Source: Pullulanibacillus camelliae (lineage in GTDB: Bacteria > Bacillota > Bacilli > Bacillales > Sporolactobacillaceae). Taken from it: a stretch of 64,000 bases of DNA. The position numbers were made by a program, and so were the translations under genes. The stretch is from positions 1-64,000 of the forward strand of contig NZ_BMIR01000009.1 in the NCBI RefSeq assembly GCF_014642655.1. The letters are read 5' to 3'. Below, piece by piece: positions 34,232 to 43,247 of this stretch (the stretch's first letter is position 1; every line of letters starts with the position of its first letter). The notes beneath the pieces were generated by a model. The model was not told the origin of the DNA. It worked only from the letters and a program-made list of their open reading frames with translations, and did no database searches.

Positions 34232-34303
34232 AGCTTGCGCTTCAAGAAGACGCAAGCTTTTTAAATAGAGTAAAAGTGCAAGCTATATTCGAAGCTTGCA
34301 CTT
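34232..34303. terminator. Two tandem hairpins downstream of racE
   Basis: AGCTTGCG/CGCAAGCT (34232-34258, with TTTTT) and AAGTGCAAGCT/AGCTTGCACTT (34274-34303) lie in tandem and share the AGCTTGC word. The second, read on the minus strand with its T-rich tail (TTTACTC), is placed to terminate the racE transcript. Confidence 0.65.
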
Positions 34304-34401
34304 AAGAGGGTGGATAAGAAAGTGAAAATTATGCGATTAGTACGAATGCTCCTTTGCACTCTATACTCCTTTTAGAAGGCTTCCCATCGCATGAGACTCT
34401 T

Positions 34402-35190
34402 CTAAATAGAGACGTTGTGCACTTTGGATTGAAGCTTGAGCCATTGCGTGACTAATTCGCGCAGGACTTGCTTGCCACCGGTGGTATAGAAGCGATGATG
34501 GGGAGTGCCTTCTTGGGCCCCAATGTCGTTATGGGAGAGAATCGTGCTCATTTCTCGGGCGGTTTCCTTTGCTGAGTCAATAAGCTGAACGTGTTTTCCC
34601 ATGACTTCTCTAATCACTGGTTTCAGCAACGGATAATGGGTACAGCCCAATATTAAAGTATCAATGTCAGTCTTTTTTAATGGCAATAAGGATTCTTCAA
34701 TGATTGTTTTACATTGTGCGCTATTTAAATCTCCGGCTTCTACCAGTGGAACAAAAAGTGGGCAGGCAAGCTGCGTCACTTCAATGTCTGGATGGATATC
34801 GTGAAGGGCATGAACATAGGCATTGCTATTGACGGTCCCTATTGTGCCGATGACCCCTACTTTATAATTTCGAGTCACTTGAAGCGCTGAACGAGCCCCA
34901 GGATTGATGACGCCTACTACAGGAATGGGCAAGGCATCGCGTATTTCTTCAAAAGCGACTGCGGTAGCCGTATTACAGGCAATGACAAGCATCTTGATAT
35001 CTTGTGATAATAAATGGTGAACCATGCGCCAGGTCAGTTCTCTAACTTCTTCTTTGGGCCGTGGTCCATAAGGACAGCGTGCTGTGTCCCCTAAATAAAT
35101 AATGGATTCGTTAGGGCGTTGGCGAATAATTTCCTTGGCAACGGTTAGTCCTCCAACCCCAGAATCAATCACACCTATTGGCTTATTCAA
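34402..35190 (-). CDS. racE: Glutamate racemase
   Basis: A 262-residue glutamate racemase, which makes D-glutamate for peptidoglycan. Both catalytic cysteines are present, in VIACNTATA (about residue 72) and LGCTHYPLL (about 183), along with [17 protein letters not shown] at the start and [16 protein letters not shown] 35190 on the minus strand has GAGG about 11 nt upstream. It is the last gene of the minus-strand gerE-marR-racE group. From memory, B. subtilis has these genes on the same strand as rph and gerM. Confidence 0.95.
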   Translation of the reverse strand: MNKPIGVIDSGVGGLTVAKEIIRQRPNESIIYLGDTARCPYGPRPKEEVRELTWRMVHHLLSQDIKMLVIACNTATAVAFEEIRDALPIPVVGVINPGARSALQVTRNYKVGVIGTIGTVNSNAYVHALHDIHPDIEVTQLACPLFVPLVEAGDLNSAQCKTIIEESLLPLKKTDIDTLILGCTHYPLLKPVIREVMGKHVQLIDSAKETAREMSTILSHNDIGAQEGTPHHRFYTTGGKQVLRELVTQWLKLQSKVHNVSI

Positions 35191-35208
35191 AAGATCGCCT
35201 CATTCATG

Positions 35209-35661
35209 TTAAAAATCTTTCTTTATCTCTTGGTATAGTTTGTCGAGCCCAAGTTGAAATTCCTGAAGCTCGTCGTCAGTAAAATCTTCAAATTTCTTCT
35301 CTAGATATTCTTGCCTTTTCAGAATAACAGCTTGAATTGCTTCTCTGCCCTTTGGCAATAAAAAAAGGCGAACCACTCTTTTATCCTTTTCATCCTTAGC
35401 GCGTTTAACAAAGCCACGCTCTTCAATCCGATCGACAAGATCTGTAGTCGTGCTAAATGGAAAAAACATGTATTGAGACAGCTCTCCGATTGTTATCCCA
35501 TCTTTTTCAGAAATCCATTGCAAGGCAACAAATTGCGGAGGAGTCATATTGTATTCTGTCAGCATCTGCCTACCAGTATCCTTAATTACAGAAGAAATCC
35601 AGCGCAATTGCTTTTCGATTTTTGCAGTTGTTTCGTGGCTCATTGTGTTTATTTCAGCCAT
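35209..35661 (-). CDS. MarR-family transcriptional regulator (YsmB-like)
   Basis: A 150-residue MarR protein with the winged helix at ITIGELSQYMFFPFSTTTDLV followed by the wing VDRIEERGFVKRAKDEKDKR (about residues 52-92). The start MAEINTM at 35661 is preceded by AGGAGGCG, so the longer upstream frame is rejected. It lies 18 bp from racE and probably shares its transcript. In B. subtilis a MarR gene (ysmB) also accompanies racE and gerM. The ligand and targets are unknown. Confidence 0.88.
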   Translation of the reverse strand: MAEINTMSHETTAKIEKQLRWISSVIKDTGRQMLTEYNMTPPQFVALQWISEKDGITIGELSQYMFFPFSTTTDLVDRIEERGFVKRAKDEKDKRVVRLFLLPKGREAIQAVILKRQEYLEKKFEDFTDDELQEFQLGLDKLYQEIKKDF

Positions 35662-35936
35662 TTTACGCCTCCTGAGCAGAATCTCTTTTCCCCATTCTAT
35701 ATTTCGACAATACATTGGATTCATTGTCTATAGGTGGAGTTGGAAAAAGTAGTAACCTCTATTATTTTAACACAATTTCAAATAAGGCAGGGAAATTTTA
35801 GCTAAGGGATATTGAGACGAAAAATTCTTGCATTTATGTACTTATTCATATCATTTTATGAGATCAGGGATGAGAGAAAGGAGCAGACTATGAGACTGAT
35901 TTCGACTAAAAAATCCTAAAACGAGAAGTAGCTTAT

Positions 35937-35975
35937 GGAAAAAATGAACACCGGCTTTCATATAAAGAAAGCCGG
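35937..35975 (-). terminator. gerE terminator (minus strand)
   Basis: CCGGCTTT (35951-35958) pairs with AAAGCCGG (35968-35975). On the minus strand it is followed by TGTTCATTTTTTCC, suitable for ending the gerE transcript. Between it and the MarR start (35662-35936) I see no gene. Confidence 0.7.
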
Positions 35976-35982
35976 AAGTTCA

Positions 35983-36207
35983 TTAGAGTTCCAACTCGCC
36001 AATACGCAATAATTCAACGACAGCTTGGGAACGCCCCTTGACGCCAAGCTTTTGCATTGTGTTGGAAATATGATTTCGAACTGTCTTTTCGCTGATAAAA
36101 AGTTCCTGAGCGATGTCACGGGTCGTTTTATCTTGAACAAGCAGTTCAAAAACTTCTCTTTCCCTCTTAGTTAATAAAGGCTTTGGACGATGGTAATTCT
36201 CTGTCAA
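35983..36207 (-). CDS. gerE: Spore germination/coat regulator GerE
   Basis: A 74-residue LuxR-type DNA-binding protein without a receiver domain. KPLLTKREREVFELLVQDKT and ELFISEKTVRNHISNTMQKL give the helix-turn-helix, and VKGRSQAVVELLRIGELEL the C-terminus, nearly identical to B. subtilis GerE from memory. It controls late mother-cell genes, especially spore coat genes. Two adjacent TTG codons (36210 and 36207) could start it; the second gives the usual 74 residues and sits better after AAGGAGGGGG. It is transcribed divergently from gerM. Confidence 0.96.
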   Translation of the reverse strand: MTENYHRPKPLLTKREREVFELLVQDKTTRDIAQELFISEKTVRNHISNTMQKLGVKGRSQAVVELLRIGELEL

Positions 36208-36210
36208 CAA

Positions 36211-36515
36211 TTCCCCCTCCTTGCTCGAGCAAAAGAGCTGCGAGGAAGGTGTTTAGTCAAAATTATAATATGTTGGCGGAAACGAACTGTTACAGGTTAA
36301 TTGCTTTATTTTATAGGGATAGCATTCTTTCAAAGGAGTGGCGGTTGACATGACTGTGAATGCTGACATAAGCGTTCCTTTAAACGAAAATGCTGAGAAG
36401 ATATCAGAAGCGATAAAAGGGGAAAAGGAGGCGGGGGTTTTGAAAAAAGTTCTTGGTCTAATTTGGACAGTGGCTCGTATACATAGTAGTACAAACTATC
36501 AGAGGAGGGAAACCC
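36211..36515 (+). other. gerE-gerM divergent intergenic region with a doubtful small frame
   Basis: AAAGGAG at about 36333 precedes an open frame with ATG 36350 that begins MTVNADISVPLNENAEKIS. The frame runs on into gerM in another frame (to 36598), so its end is not convincing. A second purine-rich site (AAAAGGAGGCGGGGG) lies inside. No sporulation promoter could be fixed with confidence. Confidence 0.3.
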
Positions 36516-37574
36516 ATGCGCATCCCGGGCAAAACATCACTACTGACAGTGTGTATGATCATTCCGTTAGCACTGGCAGGGTGTGGGATTCACAATAATA
36601 GCTCATCATCTTCCAAAGAGCAGTCAATGGCAGATAAAGTTAGCTTAAAACAACTTGCAGAGCATAAAGATAATAAGAAAAAACCGGACGAAAAAACAGC
36701 AGCAAGACAATTATATCTTGTTGATGCTAACGGACATGTGACACCTCAAGTGTTTAATTTGCCTCAAAGCAATGAGGTGGCAAAACAAGCTCTCAGTTAT
36801 TTGATTCAAGATGGACCAGTTTCAGACATTTTACCAGATGGCTTTCAAGCTGTTATCCCAGCTGGTACAACTTTCTCACTTAATTTAGATAAAGAGGGCA
36901 CACTTCATGCCGATTTTTCTAAGGAGTTTGAAGATTATAAGGCAGCAGATGAACAGAAAATCATGCAATCGATCACATGGACGCTGACGCAGTTCGACAA
37001 TATCAAGCGTGTCAAATTAAGCGTGAATGGCAAGTCACTACAACAGATGCCTGTTGCCAAAACGCCAATCCCCACGCAGGGCTTAACTCGAGCGGATGGG
37101 ATTAACGTTGAGAAAAACTACGCTGGTGATATCACCAATAGCAGTAGTATGATTGTCTACTACACAGCTAAAAGCAGTACAGGCAGCACCTATTATGTTC
37201 CGGTGACCGAGCGCTATGACAATTCAGAAGATAAGTATACCGCGCTCATTGATGCTTTAAAGAACACGCCTATTGGTGATAATACCTTACAAGCACCTTT
37301 TAATTCAGACGTTAGCTTGACGGATAAGCCAGTGATTAATGACAAAGGCGTTGCGACTTTAAACTTTAATGATTATTTGTATGCAGATAGTAGTAAAAAA
37401 GTGGTCAGTGATGAAGCACTTAACTGCTTAGCGCTTACCTTTACTAACCAACCTGCTATTACAAAGGTGGCCATCGAGGTGCAAGGAAAAACACAGGTCG
37501 TGACAGAGTCTGGTAAGCCATTGACACAGCCTGTAGGTGTTCCAAACGTTAATGTTAACAAGACTGGGGTTTAA
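36516..37574 (+). CDS. gerM: Spore germination lipoprotein GerM
   Basis: A 352-residue lipoprotein with a lipobox (LALAGCG, cysteine about residue 24), a serine-rich linker, and two GerMN domains (about 65-175 and 205-340), each with the VKLSVNGK/VAIEVQGK-type strand. GerM is required for germination and cortex-related functions in B. subtilis, and GerMN also occurs in SpoIIIA-associated ring proteins. ATG 36516 follows GAGGAGGG. It is divergent from gerE and upstream of rph. Confidence 0.93.
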   Translation: MRIPGKTSLLTVCMIIPLALAGCGIHNNSSSSSKEQSMADKVSLKQLAEHKDNKKKPDEKTAARQLYLVDANGHVTPQVFNLPQSNEVAKQALSYLIQDGPVSDILPDGFQAVIPAGTTFSLNLDKEGTLHADFSKEFEDYKAADEQKIMQSITWTLTQFDNIKRVKLSVNGKSLQQMPVAKTPIPTQGLTRADGINVEKNYAGDITNSSSMIVYYTAKSSTGSTYYVPVTERYDNSEDKYTALIDALKNTPIGDNTLQAPFNSDVSLTDKPVINDKGVATLNFNDYLYADSSKKVVSDEALNCLALTFTNQPAITKVAIEVQGKTQVVTESGKPLTQPVGVPNVNVNKTGV

Positions 37575-37688
37575 ACTTTTTCTTAAAAATATGATATAGT
37601 AGTGGAGGTAGCTCTCCTGGCTACCTCTTTTCCAATTGAGGAAATATACATAACCTTTGAAATTAAAGCTCAAATTAGGGGGATCTGC

Positions 37689-38441
37689 ATGCGACAAGAT
37701 GGACGAAAGAATGATGAACTTAGATCTATACATATCGAACCTAATTTTACAATACATCCAGAAGGATCTGTGTTAATTACTGTCGGACAAACAAAAGTGA
37801 TTTGCAATGCCTCTATCGAAGACCGTGTTCCGCCTTTTATGCGTGGTCAAGGCAAAGGGTGGATTACTGCTGAATATGCGATGCTTCCTAGAGCAACGGA
37901 GCAAAGAAATATAAGAGAGTCTAGCAAGGGAAAGGTTTCGGGGCGCACGATGGAAATTCAACGGTTGATTGGTCGCGCCTTACGCTCAGTTGTGGACCTC
38001 TCGGCAATCGGCGAAAAAACACTTTGGATTGATTGTGATGTCATTCAAGCAGATGGAGGGACGCGAACCGCTTCGATTACAGGGGCTTTTGTTGCGATGA
38101 TTCTTGCCTTCAAAAAGGCCATTGAGAAAGGCTCAATTAGTAAAATGCCCGTCAAAACTTTTTTAGCCGCTACCTCTGTTGGGATTGATCAAAAGCATGG
38201 AGCGATATTAGATTTATGCTATATGGAAGATTCATCAGCAGAAGTCGACATGAATCTCGTGATGACAGGAAAGGGAGAATTTGTAGAAATCCAAGGAACT
38301 GGCGAAGAGGCGACATTTTCAGAAACACAATTAGCTGAACTGCTTGCTTTGGGAAAAAAAGGTATCAACGAATTGATCGATTATCAAAAGTCTATTATTG
38401 GTGCATTTACTTTACCAGATCATCGGGAGGCTTCAAAATGA
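37689..38441 (+). CDS. rph: Ribonuclease PH
   Basis: A 250-residue phosphate-dependent 3'-5' exoribonuclease that trims tRNA 3' ends. Motifs: [20 protein letters not shown] at the start, [14 protein letters not shown], the phosphate-binding region [16 protein letters not shown] (about 78-93) and [23 protein letters not shown] 37689 follows AGGGGG; the frame extends upstream without support. Its last codon overlaps the rdgB start (ATGA). Confidence 0.96.
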   Translation: MRQDGRKNDELRSIHIEPNFTIHPEGSVLITVGQTKVICNASIEDRVPPFMRGQGKGWITAEYAMLPRATEQRNIRESSKGKVSGRTMEIQRLIGRALRSVVDLSAIGEKTLWIDCDVIQADGGTRTASITGAFVAMILAFKKAIEKGSISKMPVKTFLAATSVGIDQKHGAILDLCYMEDSSAEVDMNLVMTGKGEFVEIQGTGEEATFSETQLAELLALGKKGINELIDYQKSIIGAFTLPDHREASK

Positions 38442-39046
38442 ACCGTATTATTATTGCCTCAAAAAACAAAGGGAAAATAGAAGAGTTTCAAAAGCTCTTC
38501 CACCCTTTTGGATTGACAATTCAGTCATTGCTTGATTTTCCGGACGCCATTGATGTTGAAGAGACGGGCACTACCTTTTATGAAAATGCCCAGTTGAAAT
38601 CGGAGGCTATTGCAAAAATTTATAATACTGTAGCCATCGCAGATGATTCAGGATTAGAAATCGATGCTCTTGATGGGAGACCAGGGGTTTATTCTGCCCG
38701 TTACGCTGGGGAAGACAAAGCGGATGAGGCAAATATTGCGAAAGTACTAGAGGAACTGAAAGAGATTCCCTTTGAGCAAAGGACCGCCCATTTTACTTGT
38801 GTACTTTCCATTAGCGCCCCAAATATTCCAACCCGTTTTGTTAAAGGAGAGTGTCACGGACTTATTGCGCAACAGCCTACAGGAACACTTGGCTTTGGTT
38901 ACGACCCGATTTTTTACATTCCTGAATTTAAAAAGACCTTCGCTGAGCTTGAGAGCGAGCAAAAAAATAAGCTGAGTCATAGGGCGATGGCGATGAAGGA
39001 GCTGCAAGTCATATGGCCGACAATCAAAGAGGAGTTTCTGAAATGA
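38438..39046 (+). CDS. rdgB: XTP/dITP diphosphatase
   Basis: A 202-residue Ham1/RdgB-family pyrophosphatase that hydrolyses noncanonical purine triphosphates (ITP, XTP, dITP). [14 protein letters not shown] at the start binds the triphosphate; [20 protein letters not shown] (about 70-89) holds the metal site; [11 protein letters not shown] and [10 protein letters not shown] follow. ATG 38438 overlaps the rph stop by 4 bp and follows GGGAGG. B. subtilis ysnA occupies the same place. Confidence 0.95.
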   Translation: MNRIIIASKNKGKIEEFQKLFHPFGLTIQSLLDFPDAIDVEETGTTFYENAQLKSEAIAKIYNTVAIADDSGLEIDALDGRPGVYSARYAGEDKADEANIAKVLEELKEIPFEQRTAHFTCVLSISAPNIPTRFVKGECHGLIAQQPTGTLGFGYDPIFYIPEFKKTFAELESEQKNKLSHRAMAMKELQVIWPTIKEEFLK

Positions 39047-39558
39047 AAATCTTAATTGTGAGTGATAGTCATGGTTTAGAGGACGAGTTACATACCTTAT
39101 CTCAACGTCATCAGGATGCTGACATCATGATTCATTGTGGAGATTCGGAGCTTGCATCGCATCATCCAGTATTGACAGGCTATAAAGTGGTTGCTGGTAA
39201 TTGCGATGTGCCAAGTGCAGGGTTTCCTAACAACCTTGTCATTGATTTGGATGACCACAAGATTTTTGTCACGCATGGTCATCTATACAATGTTAAGATG
39301 ACCGAGATGAATCTGTTATATAAAGCTGAGGAAGCTGGAGCCAAGATCGTATGCTTTGGTCACACTCATCTTGCTGGTTCAGGGCAAGCTAACGGGTGTG
39401 TATGGATCAACCCAGGGAGTATTCGTTTGCCACGGGGACGACGTGAAGCGACCTATGCTATTGCAACCTGGGAAAAGAGGGTGCAGACTTTAACCGTCAA
39501 CTTTTATGATGTAAGTGGACGAGCGGTCGAAGCGCTCACGGCAAGTTACAAGCTTTAA
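39043..39558 (+). CDS. ysnB: YfcE/MJ0936-family metallophosphoesterase (YsnB)
   Basis: A 171-residue calcineurin-like phosphoesterase. All metal-binding motifs are present: SDSHG (6-10), HCGDSE, GNCD, THGHLY and FGHTH. ATG 39043 overlaps the rdgB stop and follows GAGGAG. It is the last gene of the rph-rdgB-ysnB operon. Family members hydrolyse phosphodiesters in vitro; the physiological substrate is not known. Confidence 0.93.
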   Translation: MKILIVSDSHGLEDELHTLSQRHQDADIMIHCGDSELASHHPVLTGYKVVAGNCDVPSAGFPNNLVIDLDDHKIFVTHGHLYNVKMTEMNLLYKAEEAGAKIVCFGHTHLAGSGQANGCVWINPGSIRLPRGRREATYAIATWEKRVQTLTVNFYDVSGRAVEALTASYKL

Positions 39559-39594
39559 TCTGTATTAAGGGGTGATAAAAATCTATAATTTCTA

Positions 39595-39623
39595 TTGACA
39601 GAATAGGAAAGATACACTATAGT
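39595..39623 (+). promoter_or_regulatory. tRNA promoter
   Basis: TTGACA (39595-39600), exactly 17 nt, TATAGT (39618-39623), 22 bp before the tRNA-Gly gene. Confidence 0.8.
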
Positions 39624-39645
39624 TATTATTGTCGCTAATATGTGT

Positions 39646-39719
39646 GCGGGTGTAGTTTAGTGGTAAAACAAGAGCCTTCCAAGCTCTGGTCGTGGGTTCG
39701 ATTCCCATCACCCGCTCCA
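39646..39719 (+). tRNA. tRNA-Gly (anticodon TCC)
   Basis: Acceptor arms GCGGGTG and CACCCGC, D arm TAGTTTAGTGGTAAAA, anticodon stem AGAGC/GCTCT around CTTCCAA, T arm GTGGGTTCGATTCCCAT, and an encoded CCA end. Confidence 0.96.
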
Positions 39720-39783
39720 TTTGATTTTATAATAATACGTAAAGCATACAAGTTAATGAAACGGATCAATAAATAGTGTAATC

Positions 39784-39806
39784 ACGTCCCAGTAGCTCAG
39801 CACGAT
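39784..39806 (+). pseudogene. Truncated 5' copy of tRNA-Arg
   Basis: ACGTCCCAGTAGCTCAGCA is identical over 19 nt to the start of the intact tRNA-Arg (39915-39933), but the sequence diverges right after the D arm start. It cannot fold as a tRNA. Confidence 0.7.
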
Positions 39807-39916
39807 CGAATCCGCATCATGGATAAGCGACAGCGCACTAGCCGAAAAGCATCATTGAGATTTCTAGAAGAGGCTAGAGCGGGATTTTGGAAGCACAAAT
39901 GACATTCATTTAATAC

Positions 39917-39993
<77 letters not shown>

Positions 39994-40048
39994 TTGTCTA
40001 CTTACATAATTATTACTAACGATAATTAATTAAGGATTGAATAGATAA

Positions 40049-40085
40049 GAGATGCTCACAAGAGGTTTTGTGAGCATCTCCTTTT
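40049..40085 (+). terminator. Terminator of the tRNA unit
   Basis: GAGATGCTCACAA (40049-40061) pairs with TTGTGAGCATCTC (40068-40080), followed by CTTTTAG. Confidence 0.85.
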
Positions 40086-40229
40086 AGTATAGTTTTCTAG
40101 TCGAAAGGCACCCTCTTGCGCCACCTCAGAAAAAATGCACATTTTTTACACTGTGACATGCCTCCTCTGCACTATAAAAACATGATTTAAGGACTTTTTT
40201 AAACAAAAGATAATTGGGAAGCAATCTTT

Positions 40230-40266
40230 CAAATGAGCAACGGCTATGAAGGCCGTTGCTCATTTG
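40230..40266. other. Strong perfect hairpin upstream of ysoA
   Basis: CAAATGAGCAACGGC (40230-40244) pairs perfectly over 15 bp with GCCGTTGCTCATTTG (40252-40266). No U-run follows. The rest of the 400-bp gap before the TPR gene holds the tRNA terminator and a weak promoter (TTGTGT, 17 nt, TAAACT near 40350). Confidence 0.6.
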
Positions 40267-40391
40267 ATATATACGTGGCCTATTTATGAACGGTTCGAAC
40301 GACTCCCTGCACACTTGTACGTTGTGTTGTCTACATGAACCTGCTAAACTGTAAGAAGCTATCATGAGTTAAGGAAGTGGGGGATGGACCC

Positions 40392-41411
40392 ATGCGTTTA
40401 CATAAGGACGGTAATATTGTCCATTTTCCAAACCTATCTGTTCGCTTGCTTGATAAAGGGATTGCGGCTTTAAAGGACAAACAATATCGTGAAGCCTTCG
40501 ACTTATTTAAGCAGCTTCATGACATCGATCCCGAGCATCCGCAGGCAGCCTATGGTTTGGCTGTGTGCTATGTAGAACTCGGCTTCTATAAAGAAGCACG
40601 CGATTTAACCAAAGAGATGATGAAAAGAGATATTGGGCATTACTATGATGTGTTAAAACTGCATATCACTGTTCTCATTCAAATGAAGGAATATCAAGAG
40701 GTGTTAACACTCATTGAAGCCGTATTAAGTGAAAATGACGTGCCGACAGATATCCGTCAAACCTTACAACAACTGGAATATTTTTCCCAACAAAGAGCTG
40801 ATGAACCAGTGATAGAAGCGAATATTGAAGGCGTTCAAGAGAATTTTCAGCACTCTCAGGACGATCCATCCAAGATCGCTGATAGCATCGCCATAGGCTT
40901 ACAGAGCACTCAGTATGATCATCAACTTGCGGCTATACAAAAAGCAAGAGATTTTGGTGTTGTTAGTCAGGCGCTGATCGAGTATTTAAAAAGTGACGCC
41001 GACGGGTTTCTTAAAAGCTTAGTCTTAGAAGCCTTACAAGAAAACGGGTATCAAGAGTCCGTTAATATCATAAAATTTGGCAACACATATACAGTTGATT
41101 TAAATGAAGCACTATTTTATAATGAATTTTCGGATAGTGTAAAACAGCTATTAGAGGATGTCTTGGCATCCAATAATCCATCCTTGGAAGACGTTGCATG
41201 GCAAGTTTGGAATCATTTTGTCCTGACGATATTCCCTCGATCTCTTGAACCTAATGAGCCAAAGCTGTGGGCAGCGGCCTGCTACCTCTATTCCAACGAA
41301 ATGATGGGCATGGAAGTTGAGGAAGAAATCATAGAATCATTGTTTTCAGTAGCCAAAGATGCGATTATACCACTTGTCAAAGACATTCGTGAGATTGAAC
41401 AAAATACATAG
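40392..41411 (+). CDS. TPR-repeat protein (YsoA-like)
   Basis: A 339-residue soluble protein with tetratricopeptide repeats in the N-terminal third (GIAALKDKQYREAFDLFKQL, AAYGLAVCYVELGFYKEARD, about residues 24-80), a helical middle and an acidic C-terminal domain. ATG 40392 is preceded by GGGGGATG; the GTG at 40377 overlaps that site. It holds the place of B. subtilis ysoA, before tig. No function is established. Confidence 0.85.
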   Translation: MRLHKDGNIVHFPNLSVRLLDKGIAALKDKQYREAFDLFKQLHDIDPEHPQAAYGLAVCYVELGFYKEARDLTKEMMKRDIGHYYDVLKLHITVLIQMKEYQEVLTLIEAVLSENDVPTDIRQTLQQLEYFSQQRADEPVIEANIEGVQENFQHSQDDPSKIADSIAIGLQSTQYDHQLAAIQKARDFGVVSQALIEYLKSDADGFLKSLVLEALQENGYQESVNIIKFGNTYTVDLNEALFYNEFSDSVKQLLEDVLASNNPSLEDVAWQVWNHFVLTIFPRSLEPNEPKLWAAACYLYSNEMMGMEVEEEIIESLFSVAKDAIIPLVKDIREIEQNT

Positions 41412-41444
41412 TATCATTGATTTTCGTGCAAGACTCTATTATGA

Positions 41445-41450
41445 TATAAT
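41445..41450 (+). promoter_or_regulatory. tig promoter -10 element (extended)
   Basis: TGATATAAT gives an extended -10 (TATAAT 41445-41450), 70 bp before tig. The -35 region is poor (TTTCGT at 17 nt). Confidence 0.5.
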
Positions 41451-41519
41451 GTAATGGTTGCAAAACTGACATTCGTTTAGTAGACCAAGTATGAAGTTGG
41501 ACGTTGGAGGTAAGAATAT

Positions 41520-42863
41520 ATGGATGTAAAAGCACATTGGGAGAAAAAAGAGGGAAATCAGGGCACACTTACTTTTGAAGTGGATGCTGATAGTTTTAAT
41601 AAAGCACTTGATCAAGCGTTTAAGAAAGTGGTCAAACAAGTGAACGTTCCTGGCTTCCGTAAAGGGAAAGTTCCTCGTATGATTTTTGAACAACGCTTCG
41701 GTGTTGAATCTCTATATCAGGATGCTGTTGATATCGTATTGCCGGAAGCCTATTCAAAAGCCGTGGAAGAAACAGCGATTGAACCAGTGGATCAACCAAA
41801 TGTTGATATTGAGAAAATTGAAAAAGGCAGTGCATTGGTATTCAAGGCAGAAGTGACTGTTAAGCCCGAAGTGCAATTAGGGGACTACAAAGGCTTAGAA
41901 GTAGAAGAACAAGATACTGAAGTCACTGCTGAAGAAGTGGATGCCCAAATTACACAGCTTCAAGAGCGCTATGCAGAATTAGCGGTCAAAGAAGACGGAG
42001 CTATTGAAGAAGGCGATACCGCTGTTATTGATTTTGAAGGCTTCGTTGATGGTGAAGCTTTTGAAGGCGGCAAGGCTGAAAACTATTCTCTTGAAATTGG
42101 TTCAAATTCTTTCATTCCTGGTTTTGAAGAACAGCTTATAGGTTTAAAAGCTGGAGAGGAAAAAGACATCAATGTGACTTTCCCTGAGGAATATCATGCT
42201 GAAGATCTAAAAGGGAAGGAAGCCACTTTCAAAGTCAAGGTTCATGAAATCAAAGTAAAGCAACTCCCAGAGCTTGATGATGAGTTTGCTAAGGACGTTG
42301 ATGAGGAAGTCGAGACTTTTGCTGAGCTTAAAGAAAAGTTTGAAAAGCAATTAAAAGAACAAAAAGAACAAAACGCAACCAATACAGCTCGTGACGCAGT
42401 CGTTGAGCAAGCGGCTAAAAATGCGACCATTGATGTACCAGAAGCCATGATCACAAGTGAGCAAGACCGCATGGTACGTGAATTTGAACAACAGATCCAA
42501 TCTCAAGGTATGACGATGGAAATGTATTATCAATTCTCGGGTACTGATGAAAATGGTTTGCGTGAACAAATGAAAGAAAATGCAGAAGCGCGCGTTCGTG
42601 CAAATCTTACACTTGAAGCAGTAGCTGAAGCTGAAAACATTGAAGTATCTGACGAAGAAGTGGAAGAAGAAATCCAAAATATGGCGGATACTTATAAAAT
42701 CGATGTTGAGCAAGTCAAGCAAATGCTAGCGTTACAAGGTGGAGACGAAGCGATTAAGGGTGATTTAAAGGTCCGTAAAGCCGTTGACTTTCTTGTAGAC
42801 AACAGCAAATCTGTTCCCAAAAGTGAAGAAAACACCGAAGACAGCGAAGCAGAAGCTGAGTAA
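41520..42863 (+). CDS. tig: Trigger factor
   Basis: A 447-residue ribosome-associated chaperone. It has an N-terminal ribosome-binding domain with the signature [19 protein letters not shown] (about 43-61) and an FKBP-type PPIase domain with [20 protein letters not shown] (about 162-181). A long helical C-terminal domain follows. It is somewhat longer than B. subtilis Tig because of a highly acidic tail ([13 protein letters not shown]). ATG 41520 follows TTGGAGGT. It is followed by clpX, as in most Bacillales. Confidence 0.96.
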   Translation: MDVKAHWEKKEGNQGTLTFEVDADSFNKALDQAFKKVVKQVNVPGFRKGKVPRMIFEQRFGVESLYQDAVDIVLPEAYSKAVEETAIEPVDQPNVDIEKIEKGSALVFKAEVTVKPEVQLGDYKGLEVEEQDTEVTAEEVDAQITQLQERYAELAVKEDGAIEEGDTAVIDFEGFVDGEAFEGGKAENYSLEIGSNSFIPGFEEQLIGLKAGEEKDINVTFPEEYHAEDLKGKEATFKVKVHEIKVKQLPELDDEFAKDVDEEVETFAELKEKFEKQLKEQKEQNATNTARDAVVEQAAKNATIDVPEAMITSEQDRMVREFEQQIQSQGMTMEMYYQFSGTDENGLREQMKENAEARVRANLTLEAVAEAENIEVSDEEVEEEIQNMADTYKIDVEQVKQMLALQGGDEAIKGDLKVRKAVDFLVDNSKSVPKSEENTEDSEAEAE

Positions 42864-42915
42864 TCTTTCTTTGAGCTGGTGACAACAAAGAATATGCAAC
42901 AAGGCATTTGGAAGA

Positions 42916-42944
42916 AAACAAGGCACGTTTAACGTGCCTTGTTT
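42916..42944 (+). terminator. tig terminator
   Basis: AAACAAGGCACG (42916-42927) pairs with CGTGCCTTGTTT (42933-42944), with A-rich and T-rich flanks on either side. Confidence 0.8.
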
Positions 42945-43087
42945 CTTCACAACTTTTCCCTGAAAATATATGGCTTTTCTCTAAATGGTTTTGTTTTAAA
43001 CGCCACAATATGTGGTAATAAAGAATTAGAGAAAATGAGTGTATTTTTCAAACGTTATACATATCCTTTTCTTAAGGCGAATCATTA

Positions 43088-43114
43088 TTGTCAGCCTTCC
43101 ATTTATGTTACAAT
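43088..43114 (+). promoter_or_regulatory. Candidate clpX promoter
   Basis: TTGTCA (43088-43093), 15-nt spacer, TACAAT (43109-43114) with TGT before it (extended -10). The spacing is short, so this is tentative. Nothing else is visible in 42950-43247; no CtsR or CIRCE site was seen. Confidence 0.4.
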
Positions 43115-43247
43115 GCTTACATAGTCATTGGCAGCAGCTTACTTCATGCAATATGTTTGAAGTGTCAGCCAGAAATAGGTATTCTAAAGAAAACCAATTC
43201 GCTCTTTTCTGCCCGTGCTTAAAAGACAGAGATTAGGGGTGAAAGTA

